This document shows positions 1 to 12,639 of a DNA stretch of 64,000 bases, in pieces. Under the pieces are notes generated by a model, which was given only the letters and a program-made list of their open reading frames with translations, was not told where the DNA came from and made no database searches. A program made the translations under genes and the position numbers. The DNA comes from Ovis canadensis (Eukaryota; Chordata; Mammalia; Artiodactyla; Bovidae), in contig NC_091245.1 in NCBI RefSeq assembly GCF_042477335.2, positions 110,890,501 through 110,954,500 of the forward strand, in the 5' to 3' direction. Numbering within the stretch: the first letter of the stretch is position 1; every line of letters begins with the position of its first letter.

Positions 1-164
1 TCCCCTTCTCCTCTTTAGTTCCAGTTTAGGTGTCCCTGTGCCCTAGGCCTTCCCGCCCTCTGAGCTCTGCATCCTTCTTTCCAGTTCCGGCCTCTGTAGC
101 CAGCATGCCTGCATGCACTTCCCTGCAGTCCTGGGTACTTTGCCAGGTTAACCGTTTAAGGCAC

Positions 165-285
165 TGTGTTCAGTCTCTCGGTGTGGCCAACTCTTTGCTA
201 TTCCATGGACTGTAGACCCCTGGCTCCTCTGTCTGTGGAATTTTCCGGGCAAGAATATTGGAGTGAATTGCCATTTCTTTCTCCA
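165..285 (-). mobile_element. Bov-A/Bov-tA SINE fragment, 9-bp target duplication
   Basis: Reversed Bov-A unit (caactctttgctattccatg). ttaaggcac flanks it at 156-164 and 286-294. Confidence 0.8.
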
Positions 286-330
286 TTAAGGCACCTAAGG
301 TTGTATAATTATGTATGAAAGGGAGCAAAA

Positions 331-534
331 TTGTTAGCTGCTGAGTCATGTCAGACTCTGTGCGACCACATGGACTGTAGCCCACTAGGCTCAGCTGTCC
401 ATGGGATTCTTCACGCAAGAATACTGCAGTGGGTTGCCAGGTCCTCCTCCAGGGGATCTTCCTGACCCAGGGATAGAACCTGGGTCTGCTGCATTGCAGG
501 CAGATTCTTTACCATCTGAGCCACCAGGGAAGTC
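331..534 (-). mobile_element. Bov-tA SINE
   Basis: Complete reversed Bov-tA: Bov-A part first, then the tRNA-Glu-derived head ending gagccaccagggaagtc. Confidence 0.9.
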
Positions 535-1389
535 TTGGTAATATATAGCAGTATATAATCATTATACACTTAGGGGTGTATAATTCATTCCATTTAAGGA
601 TGTATTGAGTGCTTTCTAAGTTAAAGACACTATGAGAGGTCTCAGAGACGCATGAGCGAATCAGACACAATCTTGGATACCAGCATCTCTCCAGACCCAT
701 CTGTTCCCCCCGTCCCTTTTCTTTCTTGGTTCTCTGGCTTTCCCAGCCCTCTTCAGAATAACTCTGAACATATCTGGATCCCAGGGCACACAGGAGTTCC
801 ACAAGGCCCTCAGTCACACAGACACAACTCCATCCATTCTGCTGTTCACTAGCTACAGACCCTCAGCAAATCAAAGGCCCTGGTCAATGGGTGGTTTTGC
901 CTCACTGTCACATCCAGAATGTTCTTTATGTACAGATACAGAGAAGATACAAAAATAAAGGACATTTTTCCTTCCACACTCTTCCAAAGTGGGTGTGGTG
1001 GATTCTTGAAACCAGTGTGATGAAGGCCAGTCATCCAGAAGAGAAGGGAATGGGTGTGGAGCATTGGAAAAGAAAGCTATTTACAAACCAATTGGTCCTT
1101 TTCTCTCTGTGACCTGAGAAAGAGGTGAGGATGAAGTGGACTCTCAGCGTGGAAGCTTCCAAAAATATGACCATATTTCTCCTCTATATCCACTCCTTCA
1201 GGCCCCAGAACTGGGCTGCTCAATCTGCATTCTTGATTAATTGACAGAAAGAGGTCTATAGACAGCTCTGGAAGTGTGAAAGGAGTAAGTTGCAGGGGAG
1301 GCCACTGAGATAGAAAAAAAAAAATTCTGCAGAAATTAAATAAAATTTAACAGATTAATGCAAAACCTGTGTTTTAAAAAATCAATTGT
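535..1389. other. No recognisable feature
   Basis: Apparently unique intergenic sequence. Short open frames here lack any family signature or splice context. Confidence 0.6.
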
Positions 1390-1880
1390 ACAAAAGCAGG
1401 ATGGAAGAGGCCTGGCTCAACAGAAGTTCTTTTGGAAAAAATAAAAGATTTTAGAGGTTTCACTTGGCCACAGGCTAAAGATGACTCAATAGTGTGCATA
1501 GCAGCCAAAAAGCTAATGAAGAATTCAATTGCATTAAGAGACAGTGTCCAGGATGAGGGAGGACACATACCACCCTCACCTACCCAGGACAGGCCATTCT
1601 GGAAATCAAGGGCTCTGGGAACCACATGTTGAGTCACTAATGAATCAGAGCTCTTCCTAGGGGGAGGCCAAGATGATGCAACTCCAAAGACTATGCCTGT
1701 TCCATACAGAGGGGCTAAAAGAACACAGATTGGTGCGGGCGGGGCAGTGACATCGGAAAAGTGTAGAAAAATACATAGCTGTCATTGTGTACCTGAAGAG
1801 TTGTCCTTGAGAGGAACATTAGACATATATGTAGCTGTAGCTTTAGAACTAGAAACACAGGATGGGGAGAAATAACACAG
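1390..1880 (+). mobile_element. Probable L3/CR1 LINE fragment
   Basis: Words such as ataaaagattttagaggttt and aaaaagctaatgaagaattc resemble the 3' part of mammalian L3/CR1. Heavily decayed; the family call is by eye. Confidence 0.45.
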
Positions 1881-2299
1881 ATTGATTTTGACTGAAGGTT
1901 AGGAACAGCTTTCCATGACAGGACTGCTGATTTCAGGGATGGGGTGTGGCATTCTTGACAATGTAAAACAATAACAGGTGCCCACACACGCAGTGTGCTC
2001 TGCACTGCTCTGTGTTCCCGCTTCACGGTGATGAGCACACCAGATGAGAGCCTTGCTTTTGTCAAGTTCAGAGACAAATAAGAGAGGCAGAGACACTAAG
2101 CACATAGATAAATTACAAATGCTGCTGCTAGAGAAAAGAACTGGCGCCACAGAGGAGCATAAGAGGATAGAACTGATACTGTGTCAGCATTTCACTGTTA
2201 CAGAAAGGACTCAAGCTGAGGCTGGACAGTAACAAATCGTCAGAATATTTTCCAGGGATAGTCCATGCTTTGGGATAGATCCAGAACGAGCCCAGCAGC

Positions 2300-2425
2300 T
2301 TTTCCCCAAATTGGCAATGCAACAGAACCACCTGGGGAGAGGTTTTCAACAGCCCTTGACTCAAGGCAAGATATCCTGAATTCAAATAGTTGGGACCAGG
2401 AGACTCTGAAAACCCTATGGTGATA
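2300..2425 (+). mobile_element. Possible MER5-like hAT fragment
   Basis: cagaaccacctggggagagg and ttgggaccaggagactctga loosely follow the MER5 pattern. Weak. Confidence 0.3.
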
Positions 2426-2660
2426 GGTTAAATGAAAGAGCTAGACTAAAATGCTTTGATTCCGGTGACTGGGTCTCACTTGGGATGATTTTAATCTCTT
2501 TGCTTGCATCCTCGAATTGAAATCCTCTGGCTGAGAGCTGGGGTGCTTTGGTCTCTTCCAGACCTGGCTTGTAGAACAATGAAGGGCTTCTTAGCCAGAT
2601 GTGCACCTGACCTGAATTTTTCCAGGAGGTGTGTACCTTTCCAGGCATCAATTGCTGCAG

Positions 2661-2680
2661 AAAAAAAAAAAAAAAAAAAA
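2661..2680 (+). repeat. Poly-A run of about 20
   Basis: A20 at the end of a region with no recognised retroelement body. It could be the tail of an unrecognised short retroinsertion. Confidence 0.8.
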
Positions 2681-3000
2681 TTGTAGCTGGTGCCCGGGGT
2701 CCCTCTAGTGGTCAGAACTCATCATTTCAGCTCTACTTCTCTCCAGATCCTCGTTTGGCCTGAGAATTATTTTCTGACACGGGCTCTATGAAGATGAAGG
2801 GGCCCTATGAAAAGAAAGCAGAGACTCCTATATACATATTTTAGAAAGTTATTCACCAGAATTAGCATTATTAAATTGAAGTGCTAGAGCTAAGCAATTG
2901 CTTACCGAATTGCTCTTGCCCCTTGCCATGGCTTCAGGCATCTCCTGCATGGACCAGTGTATTTACTACTTTGCCGCCTGGAAAGCCCCTTGCCATGTCT

Positions 3001-3304
3001 TCAGTTTAGTTCAGTTCAGTTCAGTCGCTCAGTTGTGTCTGACTCTTTGTGACCCCATGAATCGCAGCACGCCAGGCCTCCCTGTCCAGCACCAACGCCC
3101 AGAGTTCACTCAGACTCACGTCCATCAAGTCCGTGATGCCATCCAGCCATCTCATCCTCTGTCATCCCCTTCTCCTCCTGCCCCCAATCCCTCCCAGCAT
3201 CAGAGTCTTTTCCAATGAGTCAACTCTTCACATGAGGTGGCCAAAGTACTGGAGTTTCAACTTTAGCATCATTCCTTCCAAAGAAATCCCAGGGCTGAGA
3301 TGAT
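3001..3304 (-). mobile_element. BovB 3' end fragment
   Basis: Starts with the reversed gaact tail (ttcagttcagttcagtcgct) and runs about 300 bp into the BovB 3' region. The upstream part is truncated at an aagaaatcccagggctga junction seen in a known BovB variant. Confidence 0.85.
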
Positions 3305-3439
3305 CTCAAATTAGATAAATTTTAAAAACCAGAATTGACAACTCCCTAGGAAACGGGGCCATCAATTAGCGACTCCATGGGTCATTTTAATTCCCTGGGA
3401 AAATACAAAATGTATGAGAAATCATCATTTGAATAGAGC

Positions 3440-3595
3440 ATCGGATTGAGCTGGGAGACAAGGTTCATGGCATTCTAAACATGTCACTTCCCAGCTTTCT
3501 GAACTATAGTTTTCCCACCTGAGAAAAGGCAGATAAGCTTGCCTAGCTTACAGATCTGACATAAAGATGAACTGGCAGATGTGGAAGCTGTAAAA
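3440..3595 (+). mobile_element. Possible MIR SINE
   Basis: MIR-like order of words (catgtcacttcccagctttc, ttttcccacctgagaaaagg), strongly diverged. Confidence 0.4.
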
Positions 3596-4119
3596 TGAGT
3601 TACAGCTAGGAGGAAATACACTGCAATTAGTATTAAAGAAAATCTGCCCCGCAGGCAGTTGGGAAAATTGTCCATTACCTTCTGGGCCATTCCACCAAAA
3701 CGTAAGTTTTTACAAAAGCGATAGTACACATAACAAGCTGGACTGCTGGGATTCACCCCTCTACCCCTTCCTTGTGTCTCCACTTAGCCCTGTGACCAAA
3801 GGGCTAACAGAAGCTGTCTGAGACAGTTTAATAGGAAGCTCCCAAGAAGCATGCCTTCCCTTAAGAGATGCAATGAGTAAGGAATCAAAGGGCAAGTTAC
3901 CTTAGCAGTACTGCTGGCTCTGGTCCACAGTGTAGGCCATTGACTGGAGGTATGCAGGTCCAGCTTCTTGGGGCAAGTGGAGGAACTAACATTTCCAGCC
4001 TTCTGAAGAGCCCATCGCCCGACAGGAAAGCCAAGGCTTAGCATGACACCTACAGTCCTGAACCTCCTCTCCAGCCTCACCAGTCATGCTGAGCTCCAGA
4101 CACAATGCCCAACTCGCCC

Positions 4120-4480
4120 AAAGCAAACCTCCTTCCCTTAGGTCCCTGTGCCTTCACCTGGGGCTGCTCCACACTTCCCCTTTGTCTGGCCAGTGCCTAA
4201 AATTGTTCTTCGAGACTTGACTCAGGTGTCCCCTCACCTGTCATCATCTTCCACGAGCTCTTAGGCTGGGTTTATAAGTTAGGTGGACCTGTTCCATGAT
4301 CCCAAAGTCTCTTGGGCACAATGGTTACTTCACTCTATGTTACTTCACTCTGTCCCTGTCTGTCACTCCTAGGCCAAGTGTTTTAAGGACAGAGGTGATG
4401 GCTTCCATATTTTTCAATTTCTATAACCTAGCCCAGTACTGGACACCAAGTATGCATTTTAAATGTTAAATATCTGTTGT
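4120..4480 (+). mobile_element. L2 LINE 3' fragment
   Basis: L2 3' wording (gtgttttaaggacagaggtg and tagcccagtactggacacca). Decayed, no open frame. Confidence 0.5.
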
Positions 4481-6290
4481 ATGTATTAACACACGTACAG
4501 AGGACAGAAGTTAGGTACCAAAAGGGAAGAATGTAGAAATGTCTAATCAGAAGTTATGTAACCTGTTCAAGCATAAGTTGTTAGGAACCAAAAAAATCTG
4601 AAGATTTGAACCCAGGTCTGTGTTTCAGAAGGACTTCAACTTTAAAGCCCTTGCTTCTTTCTCTCTTGCATCCAGCTGATGGTAAGTCATCACAGCACAG
4701 CCCTCTCGCTATATTTTCCATCAGTGAGTCCAGACGTTCAGATCTGACCTCTGGGGAGGGACCTTAAAGTATCTCAGGTTCTGCCTTCTTGTTTTTTAGT
4801 TGATGGATGAGGCTCAAGGCTGTGGAAGTTTCCTTGTTTATTGTGATACCGACATCATGGTCTGGAACAGGTTGGGACTGGGAGGGGCTGGGGATGAGGA
4901 AGGGGACAGAGAACAAAAAACCCATCTTTTCCACATCAGATCATACTGAATCAGTGCTCTATATATTGATTGATCATCACAAGCTAGGTCCCCCAATTCT
5001 AAATCCTAGCTATAGGAAAAAGGTGGCCAGGAGAACAAAGGATATGCCTCTCCAGACACCTCTGGCCCCTGGCCCACAGGGAGAACTGGACAGACTCCAT
5101 CACTTAGAGTCCACTTCCTCTGGCCTCGCCACAACAGGCCGTATCCAGATGGAAAAACGAGTTAAGAGGATCTCCTATTTGCATACATTTACATGCATTT
5201 GCATATCCGCACAAGAACATGAAGTTCATTCTCAGGCAATTTTCAAGTAAATGTGATTATTGCCACCTTCAGGTTGTCATGGATAGATCTTGCTCTTCTC
5301 ACTTTCGTTCTCACCCGCCCACAGTCCCTGAGCCCTGGATCAGTGTTGTGGGAAGGGCAGTGCTGACAGGTTCGGGAATACCCAGCTCCATATCAGCGGC
5401 CTAGAGACAGGCAGCATGGACAGCTCCTTGCTCAAGCAGCCTCGACTGAGCCCCTGTCCTCAGCCCAAGCCAGTACAGGCTGTTTAGTCACATCTGCTGT
5501 GCTCAGACTAAGGTAACAACTACACTGATCGGATGTTCTTAGCAAATTACATGATTTTTCACTGTTCCGCCAGTGGTGCAATACAATAAAGCCCCTTCTG
5601 CACTCAGGACAGCGGACATATCATATACAGTATATGAATGTAACTGTGAAGTCAACCACCAGGCTCTCGGTCCCTTTAGAATCTTTCCTCTTCACCATGT
5701 AATCCCAAGTCCTTGCCCCTTTTCTTGGAGAATCAGTTTTTCCCGCTATTTGGCTCACAGTGGGTTCTTTGCAACAGCCTTTTACTGGTGCAGAGGCTCA
5801 CAAAGACACAGAGGGGAGCTTATTTGGTCTTTCAGGCTGTAAGACAGGCAGCTGGTGTGGCTTAGAAAACATAGGAAATAAAGGACAGGGTCCTTGCTAT
5901 CCTCTCTGGCACAAGGAATCTAAGAAGCAATAGGACATTGGAGCTTTCCTTCTTTCAGTTGGTAAGTCAGAGAAAAGGCTCTCCTTGCTGGTGATCACTG
6001 TGCATTTGAATACTCAGGTAGCATATAAGTGAAATGAGAAGTATGTTTACCAGTTCCTTAGAGTCAACATTCTCCTATACTAATTTGCTGATCACCTAAT
6101 CAACAAAGATGTTGTGTGTGCCTCAGGAAACCCTGAGCTGAACTACAGTAGCTATTTAATAAATACTCTAATTTTGTTGAATGCAGCAGAGGTACTGTGC
6201 TAACATCAATTATGGGGTTCAGAAGCTAAAAATGTATACACCCTGCCATCTAGGAACAGAGTCTAGGAAGATATTCGAAATATTTCATTC
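4481..6290. other. Intergenic, no gene seen
   Basis: Contains a 147-codon open frame (4807-5250) without recognisable domains and probably due to chance. A tiny cag/ctgatg/gtaagt arrangement near 4675 is too short to support an exon. Confidence 0.55.
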
Positions 6291-6509
6291 GTGCATGCTT
6301 ACATGCTCAGTCATGTCCGACTCTTTGTGACCCTATGTACTGTGGCTCACCAGGCTCCTCTGTCCATGGGATTCTCCATGCAAGAATATTGGAGTGGGTT
6401 GCTGTGCCCTCCTCCAGGGGATCTTTCCAACCCAGGGATCAACCCCATGTCTCTTATGTCTCTGGCATTGGCATGTGGGCTCCTTCACTAGCATCACCTG
6501 GGATGCCCC
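6291..6509 (-). mobile_element. Bov-tA SINE
   Basis: Reversed copy from gtgcatgcttacatgctcag to the tRNA-like head ending cacctgggatgcccc. Confidence 0.88.
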
Positions 6510-6569
6510 ATTTTGTTCATATTTAATGATAAAAGCATGGAATACTATTGATGAAATTAGAGGCAATGA

Positions 6570-6755
6570 AGTCAGAGAGCAAAGTTGAATCCCCAGCTGT
6601 GTGACCTGGAATAAGTCATAGAACTTCTCTGAGTCGGTCTCCATTGACAGTGGATCAGCAACTACCAATGGCATAGGATTATTTGGAGGATTAAATTGAC
6701 TGACATGTAAAGAACTTAACACATTGCCTGACACTGAGAATGCTTTCAAGATGTT
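6570..6755 (+). mobile_element. MIR SINE fragment
   Basis: agctgtgtgacctggaataa followed by a MIR-like tail (ggaggattaaattgactga, aacacattgcctgacactg). Confidence 0.6.
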
Positions 6756-7745
6756 AGCTCAAGTATAAGAAAGGCGTAATTAGGTAACAAAGTGTATGAT
6801 TTAGAGTTGTACAATTTTTAGATTTAGAAAGAACCTTAAAAATCCTCTAATCCAATGTTTCCCAAATAATGCTCTGTGGACTGTTGCCAGTTTGTGACAA
6901 TTTTTTTTTTTTTAACCAGTCTACAGCAAAATGTGAAAACAAAAAATGCAATGTAATAGTAGGCTATTCTCCCCTTGGTGTTCAGTTTGCTTTTTTTAAC
7001 AATCAGAACAAAGGCAGATGGTTAGAGTGTTATGTCAGTCCTCCATTTATGATCATTATTGTTATTGTTGCTGCTGCTATAGTTGTTTTGTTCATGAAAT
7101 TTAAGTCCAAGGCCCACTGTGGTATCAGACCAATCCCCAATCAGTAGCATCATCTTATGAGCCGATCTCTGAACTCTACTTGAACCTTCCAGGGTCAGGT
7201 GCCATCCTGCTGGGAAATTCCTTCCCCTTTGAATCCCAGATAGTTAACAGAATAAACCCAATCCCTCTTCTGCATGACGACCCTTCAGATAGTTGAAGAC
7301 AGCAACCATGAGGGAGCCTGGGATAGTGGGCAGAGCCTTTGGCGCAAACGAATTTGCATGTTGGTTTCCTCCTATTTCTGTTGAATAAGCCAAGCGTATC
7401 TACTGCTGAAGAATATTACAGGGATCAAGAAAGGTGATGTGTGTGAAAGCGCTTTGCATATGATGATGTGGCATGCAAATGTTACATCTATAGTTACTAG
7501 GGGCCCTGTTTCCTCCAGGAGGTCTTCATACAGCACAGCTTCTACTCTCTACCATTAGTTTTTCCTCCTTTGGACATGTATGGAATGGTTGATGAATGCT
7601 TCCCACAAAACATCCTACCCAGCATTGAGCATAATCTAATCAACTGTATGGGATGAAATGAGACAAAGAGCTGAATTGAGCGGTCTTTAAGGTGCCAGCT
7701 TCCGTGACTTATCACCCTAACCCTACCTGTCCTGGGCACCTGTGT
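6756..7745. other. Intergenic, no gene seen
   Basis: Mixed-composition sequence. Faint MIR-like wording at about 7330-7470; nothing else recognised. Confidence 0.5.
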
Positions 7746-7973
7746 GCTGTGCACATGTACTAAGTCATTTCAGTCGTGTCCAACTCTATGCGACCATAGA
7801 GGCTATAGCCTGCAAGGCTCCTCTGTCCATGGGATTCTCCGGGCAAGAATACTGCAGTGGGTTGTCATGCCCTCCTCCAGAGGGTCTTCCCAACCCAGGG
7901 ACCAAACCTGCGTCTCTTCCATCTTCTGCATTGGCAGGGAGGTTCTTTACCACAAGCGCCACCTGGGAAGCCC
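7746..7973 (-). mobile_element. Bov-tA SINE
   Basis: Reversed copy with both the Bov-A part and the tRNA-derived head (accacaagcgccacctggga). It generates overlapping spurious reading frames. Confidence 0.88.
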
Positions 7974-8384
7974 TCGCATCACAAAGGAGTCTTATTTCTT
8001 TTCTGGCCAGCTAAAATCCCCAGAACCCTAGAACAGCTATTATTTTGGAACATCAAGAAACTTTCTACTTTCATTTTTTTCTTTTCTTTTTTTTTTGTTT
8101 CCACATTATGACCACATTTAATCTACCTCTTACAACTTAACAGCCCCCCCCCCTTGGAGGAAATTAACAACTAAATAAGAGTTTAAGAGGACTGCCTTTC
8201 CTTTGATATCTGTTCCCATTTTTATCTCCTCCATTAAGTCCGGTATTTCCTTTTTCTTCCTGTTACAGGAACATCCCCTTCAAAAGCCATATCTAATTAT
8301 TTTGCCAAAACCTATGCATTCTGCTCTTTACCTTGCCTTCAGTGGCCTAAGAAGAGTTGTGAAGTAGATAAAAGTAGAGTATAG

Positions 8385-8625
8385 AGGTGAAGAGTGCCGA
8401 CTCTGGAGTAAGCTTGCTTGGACTCGAATCCCAACTTTTTGGTTTTCCGATCCTGGGTCAATAACTTTAACCACTTTGCTTCTTAGACTCTTTATCTGTA
8501 AAAACAAGGTAAATTTTACAGCTACTTCATAAGGTTCTTCTGAGGGATCCTAGAGTCAATATATGTAAAGTGCCGAGAACAGCACCCATCACAGAGCACA
8601 TCCTCAGTAAACATCAAGCATTAAT
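8385..8625 (+). mobile_element. MIR SINE
   Basis: MIR core pattern: tggactcgaatcccaacttt, then gggtcaataactttaacca, ending agcacatcctcagtaaac. Confidence 0.7.
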
Positions 8626-9914
8626 ACTACTGTCTTTATAGGACTGTGTGCACTTTTAGATTTATTATAACTTACACTTTATTCCTTATACTTTTTGTCC
8701 AGGGCTTTATTCAATCTGAGCTCATCAAAGTACTCCTTATGAAGCCCCATGGGTTTTGTTAGCTGCCTACTCCTTTTTTTATCAGGATGACTTAACAGTA
8801 ATGTTATTTGAATTTCATTTCTTAGAAGTGCCCATACCATTAAAGAGTGGAGCTCCTTTATTATTTTACATCATGGGTCAAAAGATTATAATCCTTTGCT
8901 CTGAACTTCCAGAAATCTGCTCTCCTGGTATCTGGGAGACAGTGATCTGAATATTTTATTTAATTTATCCATACACTGTTTCCCGAAAGGAATTGATATG
9001 GTTGCCATATTTCAGAGGCTACCATCTCATTTATTATTAGTTTTCAGAAATGCCATAGGCACTTTCCTCCCTGCATCCTATAACATATACATCATGATCC
9101 AGATCTTCCTTACTGGTCATAATTAAGTCCTGAGTAGCAGTTCCCTCTCACTGCTTTTTCTACCTACTGAGAGATTAAGTTGTCAGCAAGGCAAGGCAAG
9201 AACTCATCAGCTGTTCTGCATGAGGCCTCCAGCAGATGTCCTGCTCATGGAAGTCCCTCATCACCACTAGATCTTGCTTCTCTGCCAATTTTTGCAATTC
9301 GGAGAAAAGAGATTAGAAAGATATCTCTATGCCTATTGCACAAGGGCCTGCCTCATCTCCTCTGTAAGAGTGAAAGTTCCCCCAGAAGACTTCCTATTCT
9401 AAACACCTTTCCTGTGTTCCTGAGACTCTCCTAGATTTTTTTTTTTTTTCTCATCAGCCCTTCCCTAGACTTTAGCACATTTCCTTGACATGAGCTGCTT
9501 TGAAAGAAGTATCTGTTAAACACCCCCTTTGGTATCTGACCCTTTTCTCTGGGTCAGAACACTCACCACTCTTTCACAAAATGTGCATCTCATCCAGAGC
9601 CCTGCAGAGACTGTATGATGCCTGGGCTCCTGGTAGACTTCTTACCATAGGCCTCTGGCTGATGCTGAATTGTCACAGCCAGTCAGCTGATCTGATGGTC
9701 AGGTAAATATGTTTCTATGTGTTTCCCATCTGCACAGTAATTCTTGGCGTCTCAGAAAAAGATCTTCTATCAGGAAAAAAATCATCATTCATAGTAGCAA
9801 TGATCAGTGTTAAATTGGAGTTAAGTTCCTTGAGGGCAGGGGCCAGTTTTCTTATTTACTCCAGTTAGCAAAGGAAGTCAGTGAAACAACAGCAATCATT
9901 TATTGAGTGTCTAA
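8626..9914. other. Intergenic, no gene seen
   Basis: No repeats or coding signatures recognised. A short L2-like phrase (ccttgagggcaggggccag) lies at about 9828-9847. Confidence 0.5.
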
Positions 9915-9924
9915 TATATGTCAG

Positions 9925-10145
9925 GGACTTCCCAGGCGGCACAGTGGTAAAGAATCGGCCTGCCGATGAAGGAGACGCAATAGGTAAGGATTCAGTCCTT
10001 GGGTTGGAAAGATCCCCTGGAGGAGGAAATGACAACCCACTCCAGTATTCTTGCCTGGAAAATCCCACGGACAGAGGAGTCTGGCAGGCTATAGTCCATG
10101 GGGTCGCAAAGAGTCAGACATGACTGAGCCCACACATACACATAG
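9925..10145 (+). mobile_element. Bov-tA SINE, 10-bp target duplication
   Basis: Forward copy starting ggacttcccaggcggcacag. It is flanked by tatatgtcag at 9915-9924 and 10146-10155. Confidence 0.92.
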
Positions 10146-10421
10146 TATATGTCAGACACTTCTTGGTATAAAGAATACAAAGATGAATAAGACATAGCCC
10201 CTGTTCTCAGGAACTCAGATGTGTAGCAGAGATAGGCATATAAACAGGTAATTGCAACACACTGTGATAAGTGCTGTATGAGAGATATTGCTCTGCCTAT
10301 TACTGGACATAGAGCAGAAACACCCAGCCCAGTTGGAGGGGAGTCGAGAAAATACTGCTTGCTAGGGTACCTTCTGGTCAGCTTCTGGTGATGTTGAACT
10401 AAGCCTCAAAGATTAGTAGAA

Positions 10422-10631
10422 AGTGTGTGCTTAGTCACTCAGTCATGTCTGACTCTGTGACCCTATGGATTGTAACCTGCCAAACTCCTCTGCCCATAGG
10501 ATTCTCCAGGCAAGAATACTGGAGTGGGTTGCCACTTTCTCCTCCAGAGGCTCTTCCTGACCCAGGGATTGAACTTGAGTCTCCTGAATAGGCAGGTGGG
10601 TTCTTTACCACTAACATCACCTGGAAAGCCC
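10422..10631 (-). mobile_element. Bov-tA SINE
   Basis: Reversed copy from gtgtgtgcttagtcactcag to ctaacatcacctggaaagcc. A near-match flank (gattagtagaa / tttagcagaa) may be a decayed target duplication. Confidence 0.87.
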
Positions 10632-11282
10632 AGCAGAGAATTTAGCAGAATGTAAATAAATGTCACCAGTTTCTTTCTAACTAGAAAGATACCATTGCAG
10701 CACAAAATGAACGCCTTCCTGATTGGGAAAATGATCAGCCTTTGGGTTTAAAGACTGAACAGGAAAAATTGCCAGGTAGCAGCGGAGGCCCAGACCATAA
10801 CCTCCTAAATAGGTTTTTTTAAAAAATGTATGGAGCCTGTTGGGGTCCAATGCCTTATTAAATAAAGAAAATAGAATTGTCCCTTGTTGGAGAGGATCTG
10901 CGAGAAGAGGGAAGCAGACCTGGGGGAGACACGGGAGAGAAAAGTGCTAGGGTCCCAAATCTCTGAGAGATCAGTTTAGAGAGGAGAGGTCAGGGCTGGG
11001 ATACAAGAGAGCAGGCTGCCTGGAAGGAGAACCTACATTTGAGAACCACTCCAGCAGTGGCTGCTGGGGACAATCCTCCCTCAAGGGTAGCTGGCCATCC
11101 ACAGCTGGAAACCTGGCCACCCTTGCTCTCTGGGGATTCAGCATCACTGTGTGCAATCTGGTCTCTGCCTCAGAGATGCCATTCACAGTTCTTCAGTCAA
11201 TGCAGTGCACCCAGCACTTGAGGTTTCTCACCTAGGCAATGCTCTTGGAGCCTTCAAGTCTGTTTTTGAGCCCTTTTAAAAA

Positions 11283-12490
11283 AATTGTTCATTTTTAATT
11301 GAAGGATAATTGCTTTACAATATTGTATTGGTTTCTGCCAAACATCAGCATAAATCAGCCAAAGGTATACATATGTTCCCTCCCCCTTGAACCTCCCTCC
11401 CGCCTCCAACCCCATCCCACCCCTCTAGGCTGTCATAGAGCCCTGCGTCATACAGTCATACAGCAAGTTTCCACTGGCCATCTGTTTTACATACGGTAGT
11501 GTATGTTTCCATGCTAGTCTCTCCTTTCATTTCACTTTCTTCTTCTCCCTGCCGATGCCCACTGTCCGTAAGTCTGTTCTCTATGTCTGTGTCTCCACTC
11601 CTGCCTTGTAAATAGGTTCATCAGTACCGTCTTCTGGATTCCATATGTACGCTTTGATAGATGATATTTTTTTCTCTTTCTGACTTACTTCACTCTGTAT
11701 AATAGGCTCTAGTTTCATCCACCTCATTAGAACTGACTCAAATGCATTCCGTTTTATGGCTGAGTAATATTCCATTGTATATATGTATATATGTACCAGC
11801 TTCTTTATCTATTCATCTGTTAATGGACATCTAGGCTGTTTCAATGTCCTGCTGCTGCTGCTAAGGCGCTTCAATCGTGTCCGACTCTGTGCGACCCCAT
11901 AGACAGCAGCTCACCAGGCTCCCCTGTCCCTGGGATTCTCCAGGCAAGAACATTGAAGTGGGTTGCCATTTCCTTTTCCAGTGCATGAAAGTGAAAAGTG
12001 AAAGTGAAGTCACTCAGTCATGTCCGACTCTTCGCGACCCCATGGACTGCAGCCTACCAGGCTCCTCCGTCCATGGGATTTTCCAGGCAAGAGTATTGGA
12101 GTGGGGTGCCATTGCCTTCTCCATTTCAATGTCCTAGCTATTGTAAATAGTGCTGCAATTAACACTGGGGTATGTGTGTCTTTTTCAAATACGGTTTTTT
12201 CAGGGCATATGCCCAGTAGTGGAATTGTTGGGTCATTTTGGGTAGTTTTATTTCTAGTTTTTTAAGGAATCGCCATACTGTCTTCAATACTGGCTGTATC
12301 AATTTGCATTTCCACCAACAGTCCAGGAAGGTTACCTTTTCTCTACATCCCCTCCAGCATTTATTGTTGTAGATTTTTCAGTGATGACCATTCTGACTGG
12401 TGTGAGGTGATATCTCATTGTTGTTTTGATTTGCATTTCTCTAGTGATGAGCAATGTTGAACTTCTTTTCATGTGTTTATTAACCTTCCG
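11283..12490 (-). mobile_element. Ruminant L1 3' fragment, split by a Bov-A2
   Basis: Reversed L1 3' UTR and ORF2 end (gaaggataattgctttacaa on the + strand at the left; gaggtgatatctcattg at the right). The ORF2 C-terminus is visible on the - strand at 11581-11775 as MEYYSAIKRNAFESVLMRW. It is interrupted at 11851-12123 by a SINE. The right boundary, where unique sequence resumes, is approximate. Confidence 0.85.
11851..12123 (-). mobile_element. Bov-A2 SINE nested in L1, 12-bp target duplication
   Basis: Dimeric Bov-A2 with a short (CTG)4 tail at its left end and the gtgaaaagtgaaagtgaa linker in the middle. The L1 word tttcaatgtcct is duplicated exactly at 11839-11850 and 12124-12135. Confidence 0.95.
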
Positions 12491-12639
12491 TATGAAACTT
12501 CAAGTCTTTAGAACCCTCTGGTCACTTAATAAGGTCCTAGAGGGATTGTTTCAGATTTTCTTCTATCACACTCCACTGGGTAAGGAGTTAAAGAATCTAC
12601 ACTCAGTGGATGGTCTGAAGCAACCCGGAGACAGTGAAA

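Noticed and set aside
4660-4695. cag / six bases / gtaagt micro-exon arrangement
   Set aside because: A six-base exon cannot be supported without transcript evidence.
4807-5250. 147-codon open frame on the + strand
   Set aside because: No domain, no family resemblance and no splice or promoter context; open frames of this size are expected by chance here.
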